NCBI GenBank assembly: GCA_018065965.1
Contig: JAGHSH010000128.1
Coordinates: forward strand, 1-32,093
Direction: 5' to 3'
Origin: Candidatus Apopatocola equi
GTDB taxonomy: Bacteria > Bacillota > Clostridia > Oscillospirales > Oscillospiraceae
DNA length: 32,093 bases
In this document: in pieces, positions 9,647 to 17,994 of the stretch
How positions within the stretch are numbered: position 1 is the stretch's first letter
Layout of the letters: each line of letters opens with the position of its first letter
Made by a program: the position numbers and the translations under genes
The notes under the pieces: model-generated
Told to the model about the DNA's origin: nothing
Seen by the model: the letters and a program-made list of their open reading frames with translations, nothing else
Databases searched by the model: none

Positions 9647-9676
9647 ATTGTAGCACAACTCTCCTGTGGTTTGCAA
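9647..9676 (-). promoter_or_regulatory. Candidate promoter for left tRNA-Leu: TTGCAA-18-TACAAT
   Basis: Read on minus strand, ~70 nt upstream of the tRNA; lies inside the island. Confidence 0.4.
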
Positions 9677-9702
9677 GTCTTTCTTTTCCGAATCGGAGAG
9701 CT

Positions 9703-9725
9703 TGTTACAAACGGTGTTACAAATG
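9703..9725 (+). promoter_or_regulatory. Putative integrase arm-type site, left end: tgttacaaacggtgttacaaatg (two GTTACAAA, 12-bp period)
   Basis: Identical 23-mer in the same orientation at 28226-28248. Confidence 0.7.
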
Positions 9726-10022
9726 AAGTGGGCCTGTAAGGCTTGAATAAACAGGGGAGGGGAGGCGTCCCCCTACCCGGTAGCGCGGCAGAGCAGCACC
9801 TCCCGCGGAGGGCATGCCCCCCTTTTGGGGTACAAGAATATACAAATATAGAGCCGCGAAAATCGCGAGGCATTTTTTCCGTTTAAGTAGTAAATGTTCT
9901 CGATAGCCTCACTCATATGGAATCATGATGATGCGCAAATGATAGACTGCCATAAAACCGTTGTATTACAATTGACGCCATTTTTTCTTTATATCGCCAA
10001 CATAAATGAATCGATATCACGT

Positions 10023-10051
10023 TTGCGTAATCGCCTCCTTTGTAGTACAAT
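10023..10051 (+). promoter_or_regulatory. Candidate cas operon promoter TTGCGT-17-TACAAT
   Basis: Read directly, ~30 bp before the cas3 start. Confidence 0.45.
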
Positions 10052-10080
10052 AAATAAAAGCCATAGGGGGGGCAGGCAAT

Positions 10081-12264
10081 ATGGAGTATTATGCAAAATC
10101 TCGGCTACGCAACGGTACGCAGCCTACAGTAGCTCAGCATTGCAACGCGGTGGCGGAGATGGCAAGAGAATATGGCGAAGAACTTGGACTGAGCGATACT
10201 GCTGAATTGGCGGGGCAGTTCCATGATTTTGGAAAATATGCGGAGAGCTTTCAAGAACTAATAAAAAGTCTGAGACCGGGTCAACGTATTGATCATGCTT
10301 TACCCGGGGCCGCGTTGCTCGCACAAAAAAGCGCTTACAAAGCTGCAGCATTGGCTGTGGCGGGGCACCATGACGGACTAAGCAGTTTTACTTCACTGAA
10401 CGCCGCGGCAAAAGATAGTATCAAAGAATCGACCCCCATCGAGACCACACAACGAAAGACAGTCTCTCTTGCCGGGCAGCAGGATTATGGGCAGGCCGTA
10501 AATCTTTTCCGCGTAGACCATCCAGATTGGAAAGGATTCCCGAAACTCCCCAAAAGTAGCGGTTCTATGCTGGAAATTAGAATGCTCTTTTCCTGTCTAG
10601 TGGACGCAGACTACACGGTGTCTGCATCAGAGGAAGGAGAGGCACCTCCATCTGCCCCGGATTTAAAACCGACTTCAGTTCTTTCTGCTCTCTATGCTCA
10701 CCGAGACAACATCAGTGCCACATCCACAGCGGACAGCAATTTGAACCGCATTCGTGATGAGGTTTTTATGCGCTGCGGCTCCATGGGTGGAGAAAGCGAA
10801 GGCGTTTTTACTCTCACAGCGCCTACGGGCACCGGCAAAACTCTTGCCCTGCTGCATTTTGCTCTGCGGCACTGCCAGCGTTGGAAGAAAAAAAGAATCA
10901 TACTGGTGCTCCCTTACCTGAGTCTCACGGAGCAGAGCAGTAAGGAATACAAAGCCATCTGCCCCGATGTGCTGCTAGACGACAGCCGCAGCGAGCTTTC
11001 CGATGAAGAACGCTTATATGCCAGCCGATGGGATGCGCCATTGATCGTCACTACCTCCGTGCGATTCTTTGAAAGCCTTTTTTCCAACCTTCCGGGGGAT
11101 TGCCGGAAACTGCACAGGGTAGCCAATAGCGTGGTAGTTTTTGACGAGTCACAGACTCTTCCGGCAGAACTGACGGCTGAGACCATGCGTATGGTGCAGG
11201 AGTTGAGCAGCCGTTTTCACACTACTTTCCTTTTTTCTACAGCTACCCAGCCGGACTACACAGCTCTGCCCGGACTCAAATGGCAGAGTCGGGAGCTCAT
11301 TGATGAACCGGCTGCGCTCTATGCCGCACTCCGCCGAACGCGGGTAGCATGGCGCACTCAATTTCCGACAGCACTCTCTGCTATCGCCGATGAGATGGCC
11401 GAACAGGATAATGTCTGTGCGGTGATGAATCTCCGTGTCCACGCACGGAAACTATATGGCCTGCTAAAAGAACGGAATGATGAGGGACTGTTCTTCCTTT
11501 CTACGGACTTGTGTACGGCTGAAAGGAGTGCCATTGTAGAGGAAATCAAAACTCGTCAGAAAAACGATCTTCCTTGCAGAGTTGTAGCGACCCAATGCAT
11601 CGAAGCGGGCGTTGATTTGGACTTTTCTTCTTTATACCGTGCTCTGGCACCACTGGAAGCTATCGTTCAGGCTGCCGGGCGTTGCAATCGGAACGGGAAG
11701 CAGAAAGAGGGAATAGTGACAGTCTTCGTACCGGACGAGCCTGGACAGCTCTATCCCGGCGAAAGCTATGAACATGCCGCTCATGTGGTAGAGCTCATGA
11801 TAAACAACAGCAATGTCGATATCCATGATCCAACTGTTCTTCGAGATTATTATGAGCGCTATTTTCGCGACTGCAAAGAGAAGCAATCACTTCAAGATTC
11901 CATTAGGATAGAGGACTTCGAAAAGACACACAAGGCCTATAAGCTCATCAATGACAGTGGCCTGCAGGTCATCGTTCCCTATGGGGAGGTATACGCTGCC
12001 ATGGCACAGGAACTGCGGGAGCGGGGAATGGACGCCGTTCTCCGGCGCAAATGTGCCTCGTTACAGGTGGCTGTCCCCCTTTGGCAGCGTGAGAAGCTAC
12101 TCACCTATGCCGAACCTGTCTATGAGCGCCGTAAGAGCCGGGATGGAGAGCGGCTGGAAAGCCCGTTCTTTCTCCTTCGTCCACAGTACGAAAACCTTTA
12201 TGAGACTGGCGGATTAGGCTTACAACTACCGGAAAAAAAGGAGAACCTGGATCTGTTTGCGTAA
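10081..12264 (+). CDS. cas3: CRISPR-associated helicase/nuclease Cas3 (type I-C, HD domain fused)
   Basis: HD region 'QFHDFGKYAESF', 'AGHHDGL'; helicase motifs TAPTGTGKT, VVFDESQTLP, ATQCIEAGVDLDF, QAAGRCNRNG. Confidence 0.95.
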   Translation: MEYYAKSRLRNGTQPTVAQHCNAVAEMAREYGEELGLSDTAELAGQFHDFGKYAESFQELIKSLRPGQRIDHALPGAALLAQKSAYKAAALAVAGHHDGLSSFTSLNAAAKDSIKESTPIETTQRKTVSLAGQQDYGQAVNLFRVDHPDWKGFPKLPKSSGSMLEIRMLFSCLVDADYTVSASEEGEAPPSAPDLKPTSVLSALYAHRDNISATSTADSNLNRIRDEVFMRCGSMGGESEGVFTLTAPTGTGKTLALLHFALRHCQRWKKKRIILVLPYLSLTEQSSKEYKAICPDVLLDDSRSELSDEERLYASRWDAPLIVTTSVRFFESLFSNLPGDCRKLHRVANSVVVFDESQTLPAELTAETMRMVQELSSRFHTTFLFSTATQPDYTALPGLKWQSRELIDEPAALYAALRRTRVAWRTQFPTALSAIADEMAEQDNVCAVMNLRVHARKLYGLLKERNDEGLFFLSTDLCTAERSAIVEEIKTRQKNDLPCRVVATQCIEAGVDLDFSSLYRALAPLEAIVQAAGRCNRNGKQKEGIVTVFVPDEPGQLYPGESYEHAAHVVELMINNSNVDIHDPTVLRDYYERYFRDCKEKQSLQDSIRIEDFEKTHKAYKLINDSGLQVIVPYGEVYAAMAQELRERGMDAVLRRKCASLQVAVPLWQREKLLTYAEPVYERRKSRDGERLESPFFLLRPQYENLYETGGLGLQLPEKKENLDLFA

Positions 12265-12321
12265 AATGCATAACAAACGGGACTGCGAGTCCGATAAATT
12301 GGACTTGCTGTTTCTGTGGTA

Positions 12322-12367
12322 TTGACATACGATAAATGCTCTGATATGTTAAATATCAGAGCATTTT
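12322..12367 (+). promoter_or_regulatory. TTGACA-17-TATGTT promoter candidate overlapped by a perfect 14-bp palindrome (AAATGCTCTGATAT-GTTAA-ATATCAGAGCATTT)
   Basis: Read directly in the cas3-cas5 gap; could equally be a terminator hairpin (TTTTACT follows). Confidence 0.6.
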
Positions 12368-12391
12368 ACTATCTTAAAGGCGGTGATTATT

Positions 12392-13039
12392 ATGCGGGAA
12401 ATTACGGTGGAGGTCTGGGGTGACCTGGCATGCTTCACGGCTCCATGGAGCAAGGTGGAACGGTTGAGCTATCCCTTCCCCACCCCATCGGCGGCTCGAG
12501 GCATCCTCTCTGCCATTTACAGCAAGCCGATGGAATTCTACTGGCAGATCCGGCGCATAGAGGTGCTGCGTCCTATCCGTTATCTGAGCTTCAAACGCAA
12601 CGAGGTAAAGAGCACCGTAAGCACGAAACCGATTTATACTGACGAGGATCGCACTCAACGGCAGACGGTAGCGCTGAAAGATGTGCGCTATCGCATTACA
12701 GCATCGATCATTCCCCGTTCGGAGTTCCGAAGCAAGGAAACAGCTCTCTACGAGCAGGCGCTTCGACGGATTCGGGGCGGTAAATGCTTCATGCAGCCCG
12801 CTTTGGGACTGCGAGAGTTTGCGGCTTATTTCGAGCTTTACGACCCGGAAATCCATACCGATGAACCCATCGGCGCAGACATGGATGCTGGTCTTATAGT
12901 CTATGACATCTTCGATCTGGATGATTATAAAAAAGACCAGCCTATGCTCACTCTTTTCCACGCGGAGATGAAGCAGGGAGTCATCGAGGTACCGGAATGG
13001 CACAGTGCGGAGGTACGCCGGGGAGGGCAGCCATGTTAA
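12392..13039 (+). CDS. cas5c: Cas5c (Cas5d) crRNA-processing endoribonuclease/Cascade subunit
   Basis: MREITVEVWGDLACFTAPWSKVERLSYPFPTPSAARGILSAIY, position between cas3 and cas8c. Confidence 0.95.
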   Translation: MREITVEVWGDLACFTAPWSKVERLSYPFPTPSAARGILSAIYSKPMEFYWQIRRIEVLRPIRYLSFKRNEVKSTVSTKPIYTDEDRTQRQTVALKDVRYRITASIIPRSEFRSKETALYEQALRRIRGGKCFMQPALGLREFAAYFELYDPEIHTDEPIGADMDAGLIVYDIFDLDDYKKDQPMLTLFHAEMKQGVIEVPEWHSAEVRRGGQPC

Positions 13040-14826
13040 AATCTCTCTATGATTATGCTATTCGCAATGATTTGGTTCTGCCTTCCGGGTATGTCAAAAA
13101 AGTGATTAAGGCCTGGATCCTTCTCTATGAGGACGGAACCTTTCAGGGAATAGAAATGGGCAGCAGCGAGGCAATCGCTGTGCCGGATATCGGATCATTA
13201 GCCAACAGCGCAGACAAGTGCAATATATTGCGGGAGAAACGCAGTGTGGTGATCCCTGAAAAGCCCAGCGCAAAGAGCAGCTATTTTCTGTCTACCCTCC
13301 GGGATGCCGCCGAGGCTGAGCCGAGTTTGTCGCTCTGTGCGGATGCTTTGGAAAATGAGGCGACTGCAGCCACTATCCGGCAGGCGCTGGATGATGCAAA
13401 GATTAAGAAAAACGATGTCATCTCTTTTAAAGTGAATTTGCAGCCGATTATGGATTCGCCCCGTTTTCTTTCGTGGTGGGAAAATTTTCGCAGCACGCTT
13501 GGGAAAAAGAATGGATCGAGCAGCCTATGTCTGATCACGGGACAAGAGACTGTTCCCCTATCCACGGTCAGCAAGGTTGTTGGCCTTCGGTCTGTAGGGG
13601 GACACGCCTCCGGGGATGCCCTCATTTGCTTTGACAAAAGTGCTTTTTGCTCTTACGGTTTGAAACAAGGTGCTAATGCTCCAGTATCTGAGGAAGCGTT
13701 TTCTGCGGCAAATGCTGCATTAAATGAGCTGTTGGAGCACGCTCCCTCCTTGGCGGGCATGAAGTTTGTTCATTGGTTTAACCGTACTCTCCCCCTGGAG
13801 GAAGACCCATTCGCTTCTTGTCGTGATTTCCTTGGTATGGACGTAGACGATGACACAGAAAAAGTCACAGGCGAAGAGAGTATCAACGAGTTTGCCCTCA
13901 CCGCTCAAGCTAATGAGTTGGTGGAAAGTGTGAAGAGCGGTAAGCATGTTTCAATGAACTCTGATGTTGAATACTCCATCCTTCTGCTCTCTGGCGTTAG
14001 TGGACGTGTGATGATTCGCCGTTGGGAGCAAGGTAACTATGCGGAGTTGAAAAAGCGTCTTGAGCAATGGAGCCAAGATTTGGAGTTGGTTCATCCTTCA
14101 GGCAGCGGGACAATCCGCTCTCAAAAGCTCTCTGCCCGTCTGCTTCGGCTGATGAAATATCAGAGTGTTGACAAAAATCCCTTTGAACGTGCCGCGAAAG
14201 AACTTTCCGGTCTCTCACCCGCTATCCTCAACGCAATCCTCAGCGGAGGTCCATTGCCGGATGCTGTGGCTGTGCGTGCATTGAACTACATTCGCTCGTC
14301 CATGCTCTCCGTGGACGATGATGGGAAAAATACCAGCGGGATCTTTGGAAAAGACGCCTGCGTATGGCAGTGGCTGAAGGTCTGGCTGCTGCGAAAGAAT
14401 GGAAGGAGTGAAAACAACCTTATGAGCGAATACAATCCCGACTATCAGGGCGACGCCTATCACTGCGGCGCACAGATGGCGCTGTTCGAAGCGATTCAGA
14501 ATCTGGCTGACCCCAATGTGAATGTGACTGTGGCAGAGCGCTATTATGCCTCCTGCATTCAGACTCCTGCACTGGTGTTGGGGCGTCTCAGCCAGCTTTC
14601 TCAGTACCACCTCGCAAAAGTAGGGGACAAATATAAGAGCCTGGCCGAGATATACCGGGAAAAGCTTGCCACGGTGAACGCATCTATGGAAGGCAAGGCA
14701 CCTACCACTTTGACGCTGACACAGCAGAGCGAGTTTGCGCTGGGTTATTACCAGATGCACGCGTTGCTCAGCCGGGAGAAAAATGAACGTATAGTTGCCA
14801 AAAAAGAGAAAGAAGCCAAGAACTGA
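13033..14826 (+). CDS. cas8c: Cas8c (Csd1) large Cascade subunit
   Basis: MLKSLYDYAIRNDLVLPSGYVKKVIKAWILL; gene order; LITGQ and QSEFALGYYQMHALL motifs. Confidence 0.95.
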   Translation: MLKSLYDYAIRNDLVLPSGYVKKVIKAWILLYEDGTFQGIEMGSSEAIAVPDIGSLANSADKCNILREKRSVVIPEKPSAKSSYFLSTLRDAAEAEPSLSLCADALENEATAATIRQALDDAKIKKNDVISFKVNLQPIMDSPRFLSWWENFRSTLGKKNGSSSLCLITGQETVPLSTVSKVVGLRSVGGHASGDALICFDKSAFCSYGLKQGANAPVSEEAFSAANAALNELLEHAPSLAGMKFVHWFNRTLPLEEDPFASCRDFLGMDVDDDTEKVTGEESINEFALTAQANELVESVKSGKHVSMNSDVEYSILLLSGVSGRVMIRRWEQGNYAELKKRLEQWSQDLELVHPSGSGTIRSQKLSARLLRLMKYQSVDKNPFERAAKELSGLSPAILNAILSGGPLPDAVAVRALNYIRSSMLSVDDDGKNTSGIFGKDACVWQWLKVWLLRKNGRSENNLMSEYNPDYQGDAYHCGAQMALFEAIQNLADPNVNVTVAERYYASCIQTPALVLGRLSQLSQYHLAKVGDKYKSLAEIYREKLATVNASMEGKAPTTLTLTQQSEFALGYYQMHALLSREKNERIVAKKEKEAKN

Positions 14827-14870
14827 CCGACTGAAAGAACAGGAACAGAATCATATAGGAGGACTAAGAT

Positions 14871-15854
14871 ATGTCTATTGAAAATCGTTATGAATTCCTT
14901 TACTACGTGGCTTACACTGATTGCAACCCCAATGGCGACCCGGATATGGGCAACGCTCCCCGCATCGATCCGGAGACTATGCAGGGCTACATCACTGACG
15001 TGTCCGTGAAGCGTCGCATCCGGAACTATGTGGAGTTGGCCCATGGGGACGAGCCGGGTATGGGTATCATCATCCGGCAGAGCAGCAACATCAACGTTGC
15101 TATCGGCGAGGCTAAGGTTGCCGCCGGCGTGGAAGATAACGCCAAGACCAAAGATGCGGTCTATGCGGGTCGGAAAAAGGCCTGCGAGCTTTACTACGAT
15201 GTGCGCACCTTCGGCGCTGTCATGTCCACGGGCCCCAATGCGGGTCAGGTTCGCGGCCCCGTCCAGCTCTCTTTTGGCAGAAGTCTTGACCCCATTCTCC
15301 CTTTGGATATCTCCATCACCCGCATGGCCATTGCCAGCGGGGACACGCTCGCAGAAGCGGAGAAGGTAGAAGCTGAGACCGAGGAGAGATCTCTCCGTAC
15401 CATGGGCCGCAAGCAGTTCATTCCCTTTGGCCTTTACGAATTCCGCGGTTTCATCAGTGCGAATCTGGCTGCGGAAACGGGCTTTGATGACGAGGATCTG
15501 CGCATCCTCTTCGAAGCTATCCTCAACATGTACGAAAACGACCACTCCGCCAGCAAGGGACAGGTCAGCATCGTGTCCCCCTTGATCCTCTTCCGCCACG
15601 ATGGCACCGACTCTGATCTTGTCCAGCGCAAAAAGCAGGCCAAGCTGGGCTGTGCACCGTCCCATAAGCTCTTCGAACTCGTGAAGGTTCAGAAGAAAGA
15701 AAACGTCGATCATCCCCGTTCTTATCGGGACTATGAGGCAACGATCGCCCTTGACAAGGTTCCCAAGGGAATCTCTGTGGGCTTCCAGTCCAATCCCTAC
15801 GGGGAGATCAGCTGGAATAAGCTCCCCGAAGATGAATGGCTTACCCTTGAATGA
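14871..15854 (+). CDS. cas7c: Cas7c (Csd2) backbone subunit
   Basis: ENRYEFLYYVAYTDCNPNGDPDMGNAPRIDPETMQGYITDVSVKRRIRNYVE. Confidence 0.96.
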   Translation: MSIENRYEFLYYVAYTDCNPNGDPDMGNAPRIDPETMQGYITDVSVKRRIRNYVELAHGDEPGMGIIIRQSSNINVAIGEAKVAAGVEDNAKTKDAVYAGRKKACELYYDVRTFGAVMSTGPNAGQVRGPVQLSFGRSLDPILPLDISITRMAIASGDTLAEAEKVEAETEERSLRTMGRKQFIPFGLYEFRGFISANLAAETGFDDEDLRILFEAILNMYENDHSASKGQVSIVSPLILFRHDGTDSDLVQRKKQAKLGCAPSHKLFELVKVQKKENVDHPRSYRDYEATIALDKVPKGISVGFQSNPYGEISWNKLPEDEWLTLE

Positions 15855-16512
15855 GGAGAGAGAATACCTGCCGCTCAGCCGTCTTTCTCAGGCAGAATAC
15901 TGTCTGAGAAGGGCAGCTCTGCTGATGAATGAACAGTTGTGGCAGGAGAACATCGACACAGCAAAAGGCAGAATGGAGCATAGTCGCGTACACGATCATC
16001 GTATTGAGCGGAGGGGAAACTCACTGAAGCTTTACGACTATGAAGTAGTGTCCGAAGAACTAGGTATCAGCGGGAAATGTGACTGCATTGAGGCCGAAGC
16101 GTGGGAAAGCGGCTGCATGATTCCGGCGGCGAACTTCCCGGTAAGGCTCTACCCTGTGGAATATAAGCACGTGACGGTTCGAGAGGAAAGTTCCTATTGC
16201 CTCCAACTGTGTGCCCAGGCGATGGCTCTGGTGGAGATGTATCATGCCCATATTTCGGAGGGAGCCCTCTTCTTTATCAGCTCCCATCGGAGGCTGCCCG
16301 TAGTTCTGGACGATTCTCTCCGCCGGCAGGTGCGTCAGAGAGCAGCAGATTTACGCATGATCCGCAATACCTTTTCAATCCCCCCTGCAGAATACAGTCC
16401 TAAATGCAAAAAGTGCTCATTGAAGGAAGTGTGCATGCCCAAAGCCAAACGGTCTGCTGCTGACTATTGCAAAAGGTTGATTCGCGAGGCGACAGGGGAG
16501 GATGAAATATGA
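15832..16512 (+). CDS. cas4: Cas4 exonuclease
   Basis: Y-PLSRLSQAEYCLRRAALL, PVEYKH, C-terminal Cys cluster CKKCSLKEVC; overlaps cas7 by 23 nt. Confidence 0.93.
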   Translation: MNGLPLNEEREYLPLSRLSQAEYCLRRAALLMNEQLWQENIDTAKGRMEHSRVHDHRIERRGNSLKLYDYEVVSEELGISGKCDCIEAEAWESGCMIPAANFPVRLYPVEYKHVTVREESSYCLQLCAQAMALVEMYHAHISEGALFFISSHRRLPVVLDDSLRRQVRQRAADLRMIRNTFSIPPAEYSPKCKKCSLKEVCMPKAKRSAADYCKRLIREATGEDEI

Positions 16513-17531
16513 AAAAGCTGTTGAACACGCTCTATGTTCTGACCCCTGAGAGCTATCTCTATGTACGAAACCAGACTGTAGGTATTAAGCTGGGCGGTGA
16601 AGAAAAATATTCCGTTCCAGCCGGAAATTTAGACAGCATTGTTTGCTTTGGAGTCAACACGGTCTCTACGCCGTTCATGGGTTTTTGCGCGGAAAATGGT
16701 ATTGCCTTGAGCTTCTTGAGCCCGCAGGGACGATTCCTTGGCCGGGTTCAAGGCGGAGTGAACGGGAACGTACTGCTGCGTCAAGCGCAGTATCATCTTT
16801 TGGATGACGACTCCCGGCGCTTGGAAACGGTAAAGAATATCCTTCTCTGCAAACTCCGCAACAGTCGTGAGGTGCTCCTTCGAAGCGGAAGAAATCAGAA
16901 AGACGATTCGGCCTCTGCTGCTTTGACCGCCGCTGCCAAGTCTATTGCGGCCGTGGCGCAGGATCTTACTCTTGCAGAAAGTCTCGATTCTTTGCGCGGA
17001 CTGGAGGGCGTTGCGGCTGCCCAGTACTTTGCCTGTTTTGATACCATGCTCTATGCCAGCCCCTTGAAATTTAAGGAGCGCAGCCGCCGCCCGCCGAAGA
17101 ACGAGGTCAACGCAGTCCTTTCCTTTGTCTATACAATACTTGGCAACGAAATCACAGCCGCACTGGAAGCCGTGGGGCTGGATCCTGCGGCCGGTATTAT
17201 GTACAGCTTGCGGCCGGGACGCAATTCCTTTGCGTTGGACCTGTTGGAAGAACTGCGTGCACCGCTCTGTGACCGCTTTGTGATATCCCTTTTCAATCAG
17301 CACAGACTAGATGAAAAGGATTTCGACAGTGACGGAGAAGGGGTGTATCTAAATGATAAAGGCCGCAGAACAGTGTTAACCGCATGGCAGCAGCGCAAGC
17401 AAGAAACCGTACTGCATCCTTTTCTAAATGAAAAACTTCAAATAGGGATTATCCCTCATTCTCAGGCCATGCTGTATGCTCGATATCTCCGGGGAGATCT
17501 GGACATCTATCCTCCCTATGTCTGGAGGTAG
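16509..17531 (+). CDS. cas1: Cas1 integrase (type I-C)
   Basis: MKKLLNTLYVLTPESYLYVRNQTVGIKLGGEEKYSVPAGNLDSIVCFG; 4-nt overlap with cas4. Confidence 0.96.
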   Translation: MKKLLNTLYVLTPESYLYVRNQTVGIKLGGEEKYSVPAGNLDSIVCFGVNTVSTPFMGFCAENGIALSFLSPQGRFLGRVQGGVNGNVLLRQAQYHLLDDDSRRLETVKNILLCKLRNSREVLLRSGRNQKDDSASAALTAAAKSIAAVAQDLTLAESLDSLRGLEGVAAAQYFACFDTMLYASPLKFKERSRRPPKNEVNAVLSFVYTILGNEITAALEAVGLDPAAGIMYSLRPGRNSFALDLLEELRAPLCDRFVISLFNQHRLDEKDFDSDGEGVYLNDKGRRTVLTAWQQRKQETVLHPFLNEKLQIGIIPHSQAMLYARYLRGDLDIYPPYVWR

Positions 17532-17533
17532 CC

Positions 17534-17824
17534 ATGTTCGTGCTGATAACTTACGATGTGTGCACATCAGATCCGGCAGGCGCTAAAAGGCTGCGGAAAG
17601 TATCCAAGCTCTGCGAACGATACGGTATGCGGGTTCAGAACTCAGTTTTTGAAGTACTGGTAGATGCTGCCCAGTTGGCTGTTCTCAAAGCAGAACTGAA
17701 AAAGATCATTGACCTTGAAACGGATTCTGTTCGTTTTTACCGACTGGGAAATACCTATGAGAACAAGATCGACACTCTTGGAAAGTCTGCTGTGATTGAT
17801 GCTTGTGCTACGCTGCTCTTGTAG
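17534..17824 (+). CDS. cas2: Cas2
   Basis: MFVLITYDVCTSDPAGAKRLRKVSKLCERYGMRVQNSVFEV. Confidence 0.96.
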   Translation: MFVLITYDVCTSDPAGAKRLRKVSKLCERYGMRVQNSVFEVLVDAAQLAVLKAELKKIIDLETDSVRFYRLGNTYENKIDTLGKSAVIDACATLLL

Positions 17825-17994
17825 TGCGCTAAGCCTCCCCACGCAGATCTTACCGTTAGTTTAGCGCAGAAAAAAGAAGCCAAAAACGAGAGTATTCTTT
17901 TGTTTGGCTCAAGACCTTTGTACAATTCATTGCAGAAAAGCAATGTTTTGGAAATAATGCAGCAAAAAGCCGTGATAATTTGTGGGTTTTTGCT
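17825..17994 (+). promoter_or_regulatory. CRISPR leader region between cas2 and first repeat
   Basis: 170-bp AT-rich non-coding gap; inverted repeat TGCGCTAA...TTAGCGCA (17825-17868); candidate -10 TACAAT near 17920. Confidence 0.6.

Noticed and set aside
9556-9873. 105-aa minus-strand ORF covering the left tRNA end and arm-type site
   Set aside because: No family, overlaps the tRNA and recombination sites.
14748-15713. 321-aa minus-strand ORF opposite cas7
   Set aside because: Antisense shadow; cas7 is unambiguous.
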